Shown: positions 28,291 to 40,297 of the stretch, one piece after another
Numbering within the stretch: the stretch's first letter is position 1
Layout of the letters: each line of letters starts with the position of its first letter
Assembly: GCA_002633025.1 (NCBI GenBank)
Contig: NMRB01000105.1
Location: 547,577 to 611,576, forward strand
Length of the DNA: 64,000 bases
From: Notospermus geniculatus
Taxonomy: Eukaryota; Nemertea; Pilidiophora; Heteronemertea; Lineidae
Direction of reading: 5' to 3'
Notes under the pieces: model-generated
Databases searched by the model: none
Told to the model about the DNA's origin: nothing
The model's input: the letters and a program-made list of their open reading frames with translations, nothing else
Position numbers and translations under genes: made by a program

Positions 28291-30501
28291 GACCAAGAAC
28301 GCCGGGACCGCGAACGGGAGAGAGAACCGGAGAGCGAGGATCGAAAACCGGCAAAAACGGAATATCAGGAGGGGTTCGCTAGTAAACTGTTCGTGGAATC
28401 ACAACAAGATTTGCTGATGAAGCAGACGGAGGAAAAACGAAAATTAGCGATACAACAGGAACAGGTCCTGAAAAATATGCAGCTACATTATGAAACGAGA
28501 CAAAAATTACTTGAGGAGCATTTAAAAAGTTACGATCCTAAAGTCCAGGAGGCCATGTTGAAAGGACAGCCGCTACCGCCGGAGGCTTTGAAGGCGGTGA
28601 GCCAGAGTAGTTCTGGACATCCATATTTTCGGAGTACGCCGCAGGTCGGGGCGGCCCATCAGATTAAACAGGAACCGAACTTTAGTCTCTATGGTTACCA
28701 ACCGTTCCAGCATTCATATATTACGCAGGAGAAGTTGCAGATGCATGGGTTGGTCGGTAGCGGGGAACGGAAGGAAGAGAAGGCGGATTCGCTGAAGCAT
28801 AGCCCGTCGAGTCGGTCGACGGGAACGCCGGGGAGTATCAGTGATAAAAAATCTGGACTTACTTCTCCGCCTCCGTTGATAAAAGAACACGCCAAGAGTG
28901 GAAGTTCAGTGATAGTGGAAAATAAAATGAAGGACTCAAAACCTATCAACTATGATACGAAGACTAGCACAAGTAGTTCGCAGTTATCGCCCAGACAGCA
29001 GCATTTTTTACCCCCAGGACAAGACCGAGTTCGGCCCCCTAGTTCTCAGGTCTCGCCCTACTGCCAGTCTCCGCGTACGGTACAGGCAGATAATAATATG
29101 CCGTTGGATTATAAGAAGAGGGATGTGAAGGTCTCGCGGCCCCAGAGTCCTTTGCATGTCGCTTCGCCGCAGCAGTTATCGGCCGCCGTCATGCAGCCAA
29201 TGGAGCTGAAACATCCTGGTGCGACCAACAACGCCAAGCCACCCATATCCATGTCACCTTCAACCAGCAATAGCCATGCAGCTACGACGTCGGTCACATC
29301 AGCGTCGTACGGGATGCCGACGATAGCCCAGCCGCCTGTGTCACTCCCTGCCTCCTCGACTGCCTACTCCTATAGCCTTATTCAACAAGGACTTATTCCT
29401 AATCCCTTATACTCGCAAACGTCATCCATGGGCAGCATGAACGTGAGTGAGGCCACTTCAAAAGCCATGTCCGTACAGGATACACTGCGCACAAAACTTG
29501 TATCATCGTCAAACGGTCAACCTGGTACCCAGGTGCCAACCTCTACTGCCATAGCAGGAGCGCAAAGCCAGAAACGGCGCTCCCATAAAGAAGGGACTTC
29601 GAGGAAGAAAACGAAAGTGTCTGAGAACAGTGCCCCACCAACGTCCATGCCTATTCCTGTGACGACACCGCGTATTCCGACGAATACGTCGCCGTACACA
29701 ATCCCGACCATGCATACGACGAGTGCGACCTCGATGCCTTTTTCCACGATGACTACCAGCAGCAGTAGCGGCAGCAATAGCGTCAACGTCACGAGCAGCA
29801 TCAACGTAACGAGTCGGTCAACTGGGTTTATGGACAGTTTTAAATCCTTTGTGGAAAATACAGTGCAAAATGCCTTTCTAGAGGAACAGAAGTTACATAG
29901 TGTGCATCCTAAAAATAAACATAAAACTAAAACGGCGCAGTTGTCGCCGGTACCGGCATCGATGTCGAGTACTGCGCCGTCAGTTGTGACAAATACGACT
30001 TCGTCGCCTCCTGGGTTGACGAGCACGCTTGAGAGCGGTTTCCTGTTGGCGCAGCCAAGCCGGCCTAACAGTACATCAGCCGGTTCAACATCATCTCTTA
30101 TGGAGACGATAAACCGGGTGGCTAACGGTTTGATTGACACTGATAGCGATACGTTAAGTGCGCCGAGCCCTCCGCCCCAAAAACTATCATCAGAAGCTGC
30201 GTTTTCGCCTCAAAAAGCAGCAGCGAATCACCCTAAATTAAAAAAGGCCTGGTTACAGCGGCATTCTGATGAGGACAAAAGCAACGACACCAATTGTACA
30301 AAAAACGAACCAGGGACACCGGATTCGAATTCCAAAACACAAGTGAAGGACTGTTACGTGAATTGTTCTTATATTTCTCCGACGAAGGAGGGGGAAGGAA
30401 AGTCGCCGATAAGTTCACTCGCGATTAGTAACGGGAGTATTAAGGAGCTACGGATGGAAGATGACATGTCGACCAGCTCAGCATCCGAAACAGAATCTCA
30501 G
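28291..30501 (+). CDS. KDM3: KDM3/JMJD1C-like histone demethylase, second large exon
   Basis: Exon of 2,211 bp, phase 0 at both ends, about 737 residues. It opens with a charged segment (DQERRDREREREPESED), then a helical coiled-coil-like region at about residues 40-90 (LLMKQTEEKRKLAIQQEQ through LLEEHLKSYDPKVQEAML). A long Ser/Thr/Pro-rich disordered part follows, with a basic cluster near residue 427 (KRRSHKEGTSRKKTK, a likely nuclear signal). A short predicted helix lies near residue 510 (FMDSFKSFVENTVQNAFL). A segment near residue 646 reads HPKLKKAWLQRHSDED, which I recall as a conserved block of JMJD1C-type proteins (from memory, not searched). The donor is CAG/GTCAGT. Reading past it gives seven more codons and a TAA at 30523, so intron retention would truncate the protein before the catalytic domain. 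Confidence 0.78.
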
Positions 30502-30649
30502 GTCAGTGACGTCTGCTTTACATAACAGAGTTGTTTTGTTTGACTGTTTTGTGTACATTACCTTATTTGAAACTTTAAAATTTGGTAGCGAACATCAACA
30601 ACATTTCCTCGGTGAAAGATGCAGATAAAACTCTCATAGACTTTAAGGG

Positions 30650-31022
30650 TGGATGGTGGGGCCCTGATAGCTTTGTAGTTATCACATTCACTTAGCAAGC
30701 GGCAGGTCCCAGGTTCGAATCCATCCCGGGCCATATGGGATTGATCATCCCTGGCTCTTCAGTCTGTCGCATGGGACAGTAAGTCGTTGTGCCTTGTACC
30801 TTGTGCCTTTGCAAGGGCAAGTAAAAGACCCCATCCAAGTGAGGAACATGAGTAGCTTGAGATGGCCTCTTCCATAGGCGAAATGGGTGTAGGCGAAATG
30901 GGGAATAGGCGAAATGGTTACATTTTGTAGGCGAAATGGTGAATAGGCGAAATGGGCCAATAATGCTATGGCTTTGGCCATGATGGAAAAATCTACCGTG
31001 TAGTACAAATACAAATACAAGG
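30650..31022 (+). mobile_element. tRNA-derived SINE copy with internal array and A-rich tail
   Basis: Head with CAGGTTCGAATCC, body ending GTAGCTTGAGATGGCCTCTT, then a GGCGAAATGG tandem array (30873-30957) replacing part of the body. The 3' hairpin GGGCCAATAATGCTATGGCT and a tail of ACAAAT units (31004-31020) follow. Confidence 0.72.
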
Positions 31023-31057
31023 GTGTATGGACACCCCTTAGTAGAAGTGTCCAAAGG

Positions 31058-31219
31058 GATGTCGCATTTGAGGAAAGTGTTAATGGCCTTGGTGAACCCG
31101 CACATTTCAATAGCTGAAATGTACCATGTAACAGGTAAACAGTAGCAGATCAATGCACAGGCAATCTGACAGCCCTTGTTGATCATTCAGCGACATCCGA
31201 CGTTTTTTCGTAGACCGCC
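31058..31219 (+). mobile_element. MITE-1 fragment
   Basis: Starts inside the element at GATGTCGCATTTGAGGAAAG and reaches a degraded right end (TAGACCGCCTTGCG). The left terminus is missing. Confidence 0.65.
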
Positions 31220-31612
31220 TTGCGTATCACTGAAGCATGAAACGGTATTCAAAGATCCAAACATCACGATGGCATTCTGATGTCAGTAAGACTCCTTAAA
31301 ACCATTGGCTGCAGGAAAAATCACCCTTTGTTGTCTTTTTGCAACATGAGTCACCTCAGAATGAGACACGTCTGCTTTCAAAAGATCAAAGAGTTGTCGT
31401 TGTAATCTAAGAAAGGTTTTGACTCATGTAGCTTTCATGAAAGGATGATGATGGATGTTATAATCACATAAATACAGACTTTCTTTCATAGTACAAGAAT
31501 ATTCTGGGCAATGTGTCTATTTTCTTGTGCTGGTAGTTTTTGGGCAAGATGTGTAAATTATGGCCAGATTTCTCTGAGGTGTAGTGGCTTGCATGAGCTG
31601 CCAACTTTATTT

Positions 31613-31804
31613 GTGAGGCGGTCTTGGAAAACCCGTTGAATGTCGCTGAATGATGAACAAGGGCTGTCAGATTGCCTGTGCATTGATCTGCTACTGTTTA
31701 CCTGTTACAAAGTACATTTCAGCTATTGAAATGTGCGGGTTCACCAAGGCCATTAACACTTTCCTCAAATGCGACATCCGACGAGTTTTCCTGGACTGCC
31801 TCAC
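31613..31804 (-). mobile_element. MITE-1, full copy
   Basis: GTGAGGCGGTCTTGGAAAAC to TTTTCCTGGACTGCCTCAC, body in the same orientation as 13731-14069. It lies about 265 bp before the exon at 32070. Confidence 0.72.
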
Positions 31805-32069
31805 ATTTTACAAACCCTGAGGTGAAAAAGTTTTCTAAAGGCCCGTTTCCCCTGCAGCGGTTTCTGCCGTGTTTTGCGATGAGCGGTGTGGTTTTCACAG
31901 GGTGTTGGAGAATCCTGCGATGGTTTGACAATACTTGGCGTGTGAAAACCGCTCCGTTCGCCTCAAACTGCGGAAGAAAGTGCTGTAGTTGAAACCACAG
32001 TAGTGGAAACGGGGTTGGTTAGGTTGAGATGATGCATTTCATGAAAAAATTTTGGCTGTTTATTTTCAG

Positions 32070-32526
32070 GGTAATGATGGCCAACCTGTTAAACGACGAA
32101 TAAAAAGTAAAAGGCAGCGTCCAAATAGTGCCAATAAACGTCACAAGGGGGAGAAAGATGGCGGTGATAAAACGAAACCGAGTAATCGTCGGACAAAAGA
32201 CGAGCGAAGTCGGGAAAGTAGCCGGGAGAAGACGCCACGGCAGGAGTCGAAAAGTGACGAAGAAAAAGAACCGTCTAGTGACAAGGCCGATAAGCCGCCG
32301 AAAAAATCTGTGAAGGAACCGTCGTCAAAAAACTGTGAGAGGTTACAGCCGTCCAATCCTGAGTCTGAGGGGTCCGAGTGTAGTAATCAAAGTGCGTCTG
32401 GTAAACGGAGTCGAAGCAGACGGACGAAAGAGAAGGAATTGAAGGAAGGGACAAAGGAGTTACCGAAACCTGCCAAGGACGTGGTCGTGTCGACAGTACA
32501 TGCTGCTACGTTGAGTAAATCCATTT
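32070..32526 (+). CDS. KDM3: KDM3/JMJD1C-like histone demethylase, basic low-complexity exon
   Basis: Exon of 457 bp, phase 0 in and 1 out, about 152 residues, with acceptor TTATTTTCAG and donor T/GTGAGT. Its product is very basic and charged: GQPVKRRIKSKRQRPNSANK, then KRHKGEKDGGDKTKPSNRR, Glu/Lys/Ser-rich repeats, and SGKRSRSRRTKEKELKE. Bipartite nuclear-signal candidates sit at both ends. It finishes VVVSTVHAATLSKSI, and the last T plus CA of the next exon makes a Ser codon. Reading through the donor instead gives 21 further codons and a stop (TGA at about 32571). No folded domain. It links the disordered N-terminal half to the conserved Cys-rich segment in the next exon. Confidence 0.72.
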
Positions 32527-32618
32527 GTGAGTATAAATGTAGGTTTGTTGTCGTTTTTTGCAGTGGTTGGTGAGATTTTGAGTCGGGACTCAAAATGGTA
32601 AGGTAGAGAAGGCCATTT

Positions 32619-32807
32619 GTGAGGCTGCATAGGAAACCTGTCGGATGTCACATTTGCGGAAAGTGTTAATGGCCTTGGTGAACCTGCACGTTTCCATAGC
32701 TGAAATGAATTTCATAACAGGTAAACAGTAGCAGATCAATGCACAGGCAATCTGACAGCCCTTGTTGATCATTCAGTGACATCAAATGGGTTTTCCTAGA
32801 CCGCTTG
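32619..32807 (+). mobile_element. MITE-1 copy with degraded ends
   Basis: Left end GTGAGGCTGCATAGGAAACC, right end TTTTCCTAGACCGCTTGGTG. The body matches the other copies. Confidence 0.65.
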
Positions 32808-32845
32808 GTGAAATGTTTGACCTGGCTTGGTCAAATGTGTCACAA

Positions 32846-33092
32846 TAGACGATTCTCGAATTCTGCAGATTGTGCACTTCTGCCGAAATCGCAACCACAA
32901 CCTCGATCTGAAACCAGCTGACGTGACGCAATCCATGATTCAGCAATGGTTGACTCTGACGCAATGTCTTCGAAGTCACTGTCGTGGGGTTGTCTGCGTC
33001 ACGTCATTCAGTTTCAGACCGAGGTTATGGTTGAGATTTCGGCGGAATTGCGCAGATCTTTCTCGTTTACGTCAATTTGGGAATTGTCTGTA
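32846..33092. mobile_element. MITE-3 foldback copy
   Basis: Left TAGACGATTCTCGAATTCTG, right GTCAATTTGGGAATTGTCTG. It lies about 180 bp before the conserved Cys-rich exon. Confidence 0.68.
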
Positions 33093-33275
33093 GTTGGTGT
33101 CTTTACAAATCATTCACCAGGGCCCTGACCATGTGAATTGGTATTGCAACAAACTGCAGTGGACATAATGCACAGTGAAGCAAAGAAGCAAGCCGGGCCA
33201 CTCTTTAGGACCATATCTGTTTTGAAAATGTAAATGTGTTTGTGCATTAATTAAATGAACCATCTCTCCCTTCAG

Positions 33276-33471
33276 CAACTGCCGCTGCCAACAAACCACT
33301 GGTCAAAATGTCCGTAGCCCAGTTGAAGAAGACCATGCAGCCGTTTCTTCAGAATGGACCCTGTGCTGAAGTGACGCCCAAGTTGATGAAGTGTCGCGAG
33401 TGCAAGATGACACCGAACCAACGGAATAAAAAACTACCGAATATATTCTGCCGATTTTACGCTTTTAGGAG
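33276..33471 (+). CDS. KDM3: KDM3/JMJD1C-like histone demethylase, conserved Cys-rich exon before the zinc finger
   Basis: Exon of 196 bp, phase 1 in and 2 out, with acceptor CTCCCTTCAG and donor AG/GTGAGA. This is the diagnostic exon. After the split Ser it encodes MSVAQLKKTMQPFLQNGPC, then MKCRECKMTPNQRNKKLP and IFCRFYAFRR, with cysteines at exon residues 30, 40, 43 and 59. From memory, KDM3A, KDM3B, JMJD1C and insect KDM3 share a segment of the form PFLQ..PC..V.P.L.KCREC...FCRF..FRRL just before the C2HC4 zinc finger and the JmjC dioxygenase domain. Those enzymes use Fe(II) and 2-oxoglutarate to remove mono- and dimethyl marks from histone H3 lysine 9 in the nucleus. The HxD iron ligands are not in this exon and should lie downstream of the window. 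Which vertebrate paralogue it is closest to is uncertain; the very long N-terminus favours JMJD1C. Confidence 0.72.
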
Positions 33472-33559
33472 GTGAGAAAAGTAGATGTTGGATGACCGAG
33501 TCATCTGTTTGCTGGAAAAAAGGGCATCTTTCTGTACCAGGGAATGAAATTCATACTGA

Positions 33560-33727
33560 TTTTAAGGTCCATCCGATTTAAAGGGAGGGACCCTACAGGC
33601 AGCCTCCTCAAAGGCACTCTGATGTGCTCATTACACCGATTGGTTGGCATGAGAATCTAATTCTGACATGTATTGCAAGTAAAATACACTAAACATCAAC
33701 ATTTGAGCCAAAATCCGTAGGTTGTCA
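33560..33727. repeat. Dispersed repeat, copy 2, cut by an N
   Basis: Same family as 20805-20960. It runs into the single N at 33728, so the contig join lies in a repeat and may be unreliable. Confidence 0.55.
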
Positions 33728-36700
33728 NTGCTGCATCAAACACCACAAATATGGAACTCCCAGGTGAAGCTGTCACCCCTTCTCCTCGAGGACTCATCCA
33801 TCAGGGGTACATTGTCATCTTAAAGACAGAAAAACTATAAATTGAAAATTATCCAAATGTGCTCACTCCTCGAGGTAAGATTCTACGACGTTGTAATAAT
33901 GTCTGGAAACCTCCTGAGGGTTCCTGCTCGCTGCCGCTTACGGAAGGTTCGGCCCTGATGCCATCACGGCTAAGATCACCCATTGAAGTTCGACTATGCA
34001 GCGGAATCCAGATCTTCGATCTTTTGTTATTCCTAAGAAGATGGTGCTGATGCTTTTACTGTTCGAGGAATGATGGATCAGCTCCCTACTGATGTAAACT
34101 TCATCTTCACACACTGCATGTTGTTCGTTGTAAATGAAGCAAGAGGAGACATCGTAGGCTGAAGATGATGTTGGTTGATGGATTACCAAAAGAGAAAAGA
34201 AAATTTCAAGACCACTTAGATGTCATTCCCCATTGGTATCTTAAATAACGTGGTTTTTCCTTAGATTTTAAGTGAAAATAATAATGAAATGTGAATTGTG
34301 TGCATTATTTCTATGAAAAGTGAGTTGAAATTGGCTTCAGTGAGATTAATGGAATCGTTTTCTTACAAGAAGCACAAACTATTCTTGGTGACTTGAAAAT
34401 TTGAAATTTACATTCTACCATTCTTCTATCCAAACGTGGGCTTAGATTCTGTATAGTTACAGCTACATGTACCATCACCATCACCAGTTCATGCTTGAAT
34501 TCTCTGCCCATCTTAAAATACATGTAATGTATCACGGGTATTTTCGCGGGCCACGAAAATCATTGTTTATTTACATTTAGTTCGTGTCCGGTCTTTCTTT
34601 AGTCTTTTTGTTATGAGTAATTGTTGGTGGCATGCCCCTCTAGAAATTCTTTTGGTACCAAAAGTACTCAAGTTGGTGGGTTGGCATGTCCAAAAAGTCC
34701 AAAATAACATAATGTGAAGATCCTTGTTTCCAAACTTTGAATGCAAACAATGATACATTATCTTTAACTAAATCACGAGCTATGGTCAAAAATGGGTTGC
34801 GCTTTCCTGACGAGATGAAGTACATGTCGTAATCAACTAGAAGTTACCAGTCCAGGATAGGTTCTTTCTTAGGCACATTATTTTTAGATTAATCTATAGT
34901 TTTCTGAGCTTCAGTTCGTTTTCTGCCCGACAACCATCGGCGTATATCGTGGTTAGAACTTGCAAATGGGACGTATTTTCATCACGAATGTGTCTGAGAA
35001 CTACTAATGTATTCGGTTTAAAACCATAGCATCTCTCCCTATTAGTTCTCAGCGACACGAGGGAGCCAATTCAGATCAAACTAGCCGGCTTATTTGACAG
35101 GTCAATCTCCAATGGCGCGGTCCTTGCCCAGTGCACAAAGGTTCAGACTCCTATCACAAGCCTGTGTTGGAGAGTCGAGTTCAAACTCAACTTGTGATGC
35201 ACTGCAATACTTTAGTACGGGTCGTTCGATGTACTCTTAGGCTAGTTTTTGGTATACTCCTCATCAGCATTGTTCATTTCTTTAGGCTCCATTTTTTCCA
35301 CACTCGCACAGTTTAATGAAGTGTGCTGAACATATTTGACACATTTCTTCTAACTAAACATTGTGACGTATCCCTTCAAACACAAAGCAAACAAGTATCA
35401 ATAAATCACTGTGGCTGTAGCATAAGATATTGGCATTTAGTATCAACTGGTATACGAACAATTTGTTTTGACATTTTGTCAATTCTCGAACAAAGGCACT
35501 AAGTTTATACTGATGTTGAAAAACAGGGTGCCAGGAGGCTACTTATAATAGGACAGGGATGTACCCTGCCTTATAACGTTACGTCTTGTAAGATTTTTTA
35601 TGACATCTTTGAGCAGAAGACAGTTAAATATTGATGTCTTGGTCAACAGTAAACTGTAGGCTTATTCACTGCTCATTCCCTCGGATAGGCGAGTTCAGGG
35701 CCCGTGCTCTGAAAACGGGTTGTTCGCTTCTACCGACCCAAAGTTATTCCTTAAAATGTTGGTAAAAGTCTTAGATTAGTTGCAGAAACAGTCAATCTTG
35801 TCATTCAGACAGCCTGATCTTACCGCCGTTGTAGTTGCTCGTTTGGAATGAAAGTGTGGAAAACAGTACACCATCATTGCCTCTGTTATCCTGCTATCTT
35901 GCTACAAGTACTTCTAAATTAACAATTTGTTTTACTGCAAACACCACAGTCGTTTAATAATCAAACTTACCAACATTCTCATAAATGCTTTATCAAGTTA
36001 CCCCTTGTTTTAACACTTGTTGCTGTTTCTCTTCTCTCCTTGACTACACTGTACAGAAAACAAACAACGACCCGTCATCAATATTTCACCAACTCACCTT
36101 AGAAAGCAATCAGTGGAACAACAATGTTATCATATTTAGCACAATAAACCTGAGCAATCGTTATTGAGTCTTGTCGATCCTGTTATTTCAACACTTGGTC
36201 GAGACTAGTGGGCTGATGATCTATAGTGCTGCCACCAAGCGTTAGAAATATGAAGAGGTGGAAATGTTACCCCTGGGTGAAACACCCACCTAGCTCTGAG
36301 TCATGTTTAGTTCCTCATCACTGCACAGGTAGGAACATTGGAGTTTAGATCAAGCAAGGGTAAAACGATATTTGAGGTGACTGATATCGAGCAGTTATCC
36401 TACCTGTGGTTTGGTGGTTACAGTAGTAGGATAATGGCGCAAAACTCTAAGATTTGTGAATGAAAGCTGGACGCAAGGGCCCAACGCGCCGCGTAGCGGC
36501 CAACAGCGAAGCTAGCCAAAGACTTGTCACGGGTCAATCAATAGAACTGGACTCATANTGTCTAATGGAAAATAATTAGCACTTAGTTGAAAATGTACTG
36601 CATTTTGCATTTTTAAAAGATTTATTCCCGCATCATCCATCATCAGATTCTAATTCTGTTTGGTTGCTTTTAAAATGTTGCAGACAAGAAGCACGGCGCC

Positions 36701-39133
36701 ATTGGTTTAGTCATTTGATGCGATCGTCAGTAAATCAGAGGAGGCCTTATAAAAAAGGAACTTGCTGTCAATAATTTGTCAACTGATGTGTCGAAATAAC
36801 CATTCAAAGGAAAGAACCTTCTGATCAGTGACACGTTTTTGCCCACGCAGGCCATTACAGAGTCTGGGAAGTGGGCTATAAAGCTTTTTTCTTAGGAATT
36901 TTATCTGACCTTCAATCCTTGTTTTCTGCTGTGACCACAAGACCACAAGATGTACCAAAGTCAGCAATAAGATTCAGCATCGGGGCAGATTTGTTTCATA
37001 GCGGAACTTCATTTTGGTCGTAAGGTTTGGTCACCTCTTATTACAGAACAACTGAAAACATTTAAGAATATGCTTATTTGATTCCGAGGCATCATGTTTC
37101 TATCTGTTGTTAATACATTTACGGAGTGTAAATCCAACCGTTCAGAAGTTAGTTTTACATCGGTTCCCATTCTCCAGTACAAAGCTCAGTTGTTGGCCCA
37201 TCGGCGTCCAATGATGAAGTCATTCCCAAAATTCAAAACGCCCTACATGTGGCAACTTTATCGGCAAAGATTTTTTGGCAACAAGACTTTTCTGAAAGCT
37301 GGATACCTAAGGGTCCTAAACCTGGGTTCAGTCTAATACGATGCTTCCGCCAAACGCCAAGGATGTGGACTATAAGAGTATATCCTGTGACATCAAGAGA
37401 AGCAAGTCATAATCAGGCGGAGACGTCGGTGCTGCCATCTGCTTCCCTCGTAACATCGTTACAAACTCATTTCACTGCACTTGGTTGCTCTCCGTGGGCA
37501 ATTTAAATGATTGCATCAAATAAGGCAGTTTCTCATATGAGGATAAAATCGGATTCAATCTCTCCTTAGAATCGGATCATTTCATGTCAAGCTGTCGCAA
37601 TTCACTTGGAGCAGATGGTGACATTTAAAATGTGTGGTAAATGTCAGGGATGTCAAATGTGGTTGCCTTTTGTATTTGAAAGAATACGATTCATATGGTT
37701 ATCTATAGAACCTCTCCTTGAAGAAGGTTTCTATTCAAGAAAAAGCTATAGTTTGTCCTTGAGTGACTTGCAGAATCATTTGTCAAATTTACTTTCTAGT
37801 TCCTCTGCCTGTCTGCCTGTGGTATAGTTCCTGACCCTACATATCTCCTATATCCTAAGGACAGTGACAAGGGTCATCGCTGACTCAACCATTCTGGGAA
37901 AATATTGGGCGAGAAATTAGACAAAAGCCAGTACCATCTCTTTCTCAAGTACCAGAGGTCATGCGAAGGGCCACAGAACCTTTCACAAAGCCTATTTGCT
38001 ATTAAGCCGCAAGACATCCCAGGTACCTTAATACCTCACTGAACTTTTATTTTAGCTGAAGCCGTAAAAGGATAGATGATAGAATTTTGCCATTACTCAA
38101 ATAATTGTCTGTCTTAGTCCTGATACCACAGGGTACTGTCATCTTTTTCTGGTTATCTTGGGCCTTATTCATCATTTTGTCATATTTGTTTGTCATCTGT
38201 GCCTCCTGTAATAAGTCCATCAGAGAAGCAGCCTTTTATGCTAAGCCATGCAAAACAATTACATGTGCAAAAAGGACTTTGCTTTATGCTCAGCCTCAGA
38301 AAGCAATTACATGTACAAAACAATCAGACCTGATAGATTATGATGTTTCTTTGCACAGATAACGAACTTGCTAATCACGAGTGTTCTCTGTTCTCGAGAT
38401 GAGTCAGGGACTAGGAATCCTGCAATGTCGAGGTGATCAGTCCTTGATGACGATGATAGTCGTAATAAAGCTAAGGAAACCAGTCAACTGAACAAGAACA
38501 AAAGATAATGTCAGATTCTTATAGGAATCACCACTATGAAACGACGTCGTCTTACTTTGTTCTTGTGTCATCCAGCAATTTCTTGCTTTGTAAGGGACTA
38601 ACGAAAGGATAAGACTGGTATTACATGAGTGGCGTTGGCTGCTGACTGATGCTGAGACTGAGGAGGGCTGAAGCAAGGACTCGGATAAGAAGATGCAGGT
38701 AATCCTGCTTGTCTTATGGGATTAATTAGTCAGCTTATTATCAAGGCATAGAAGTTGCAAAGTAAGAATTTATGATGACTGGTTGTGCTTATTACTAGAA
38801 AGTCAATCAATTGATGTACCAGTATTTCACACCAAGCAAGCAGATTGGAGACGAAATGGACACGTAGATCAATTGCTGGAAATAATGCTGCAAAACTTTT
38901 CCAGATTCTACCAATTCCAAGATCACCACTTGAGCAGATGGATTTCACTGAGATGAGCCTGTTTCAAAGTTCTTCTTATCTCTTTGGTGTTCTTTTTCGA
39001 ATTTAAGAGGTCTTCATCACACTCGGACGATTCTGTTAACTTGGTGAAGTGTACACCTTTTCCACCATCAGATAAAAAGTGCAGCAAGGGGCATAGGCTC
39101 CTCACATCACTGCAGAGCCATCTGTTGTCTTCC

Positions 39134-39255
39134 AGGGTCCATGTTCATAAAACCTAGCTAGCTTGGTTGCTAGTTGTGACCATATACATTGATCTGTACA
39201 AACTGGAGACTTTAGCAAGAAACTAAGCCTAGCAAGGTTTTATGAATATGGGGCC
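39134..39255. mobile_element. MITE-4 hairpin copy
   Basis: Ends AGGGTCCATGTTCATAAAAC and GGTTTTATGAATATGGGGCC, body as in 27368-27488. Confidence 0.68.
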
Positions 39256-40228
39256 AGGCCTCCCGCTCGAAAAAGTAGGCTTCTTTGAAGATAATTGTCG
39301 CAATGTCAGATACATGAGCCCGCGTCCCTTGACGACATTTCGAAAATTGAAAATACCATGAGTACATGAGTGGGCCTTTGAAAACAATTGCCATGATTGA
39401 GAAAATTGTCTATTGCATTAACCAATTTTTTCTAATTTAGAAATATTGCATTAGCCTATTTTTTCTAACTTAGAAATGTAAAAAGCCTTAAAAAAGTAGA
39501 TCATGTCAATTGATTGCATAGATTTATAAGCTGGATTGGATGTAACTTTTATCATGCAGGAATTACTTGGCAAACCTATACCACAATCCCTCTCTCATAC
39601 CTGCATAAGTAGCTTATGTTGTTTGAAGGTGGATGAAAGAAAAAACCTTGTCGATGTTGTTCTATGGTTTCATGTGCTATTATGAACTAAGTTAGCGAAA
39701 TCTAGCAATTAGTTAATGTGAAAAGTTATGTCTTGGCTGCATTTTATCTGGTTGAATCTCAAAAGGAAGAACTAGATGTCGTGGAAAATCGTGTATGGTT
39801 GTTGAGAAGTTGGTTATCTATCTATAAGATAGGAATCTTGATGTTGGGGAAATGAAAAAAGTTCCATTAGGTTATTAACTCTACTTGTGAAATCGATTCT
39901 AGCAATATTTGATGGGTTTGAGAAACCTTTGATTCTTAGTGTTAATTTAATTTAACAGCTTTTTGCTCAGACATTTTGCTCTTACTTTATCTATAAATCA
40001 ATTTGGTTATCAAGTCCATCCTTAGAAGTCTTTATGTTCTATGTAATTCTATTAAGTGTGGAATAATGATATTAGATATTCAAAGTAGTAAACGATCACC
40101 GTCTTCCTTGAGGTGCATGTTGAAGACTTAGGATGATGATGAACTTGAATGAACTTAAGTTACAAGTTCTTTTTTGACGTTGTTCGAAAGACATTTTTCA
40201 TGTTTAAAACCGAACTGCAACAAACATT

Positions 40229-40297
40229 GGTGAGTTTTCGCAAACGCCTGCTCAAGGCTTATGACTACGCTTATCTATTGTTCGGGTATACTCAGAA
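40229..40297. mobile_element. Diverged half of the 26821 palindrome
   Basis: GTGAGTTTTCGCAAACGCCT and CGCTTATCTATTGTTCGGGT follow one arm of the 26821-26938 element base for base with scattered changes. The second arm is missing. Confidence 0.5.

Larger units (their letters stand above)
30502..32069 (+). other. Intron 5 in window
   Basis: Holds a SINE (about 30650-31022) with an internal GGCGAAATGG array, a MITE-1 fragment and a full MITE-1. The stretch 31220-31610 shows nothing recognisable. Confidence 0.6.
32527..33275 (+). other. Intron 6 in window
   Basis: Holds one MITE-1 copy (32619-32807) and one MITE-3 copy (32846-33092), leaving about 180 bp of unique DNA before the acceptor. Confidence 0.6.
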
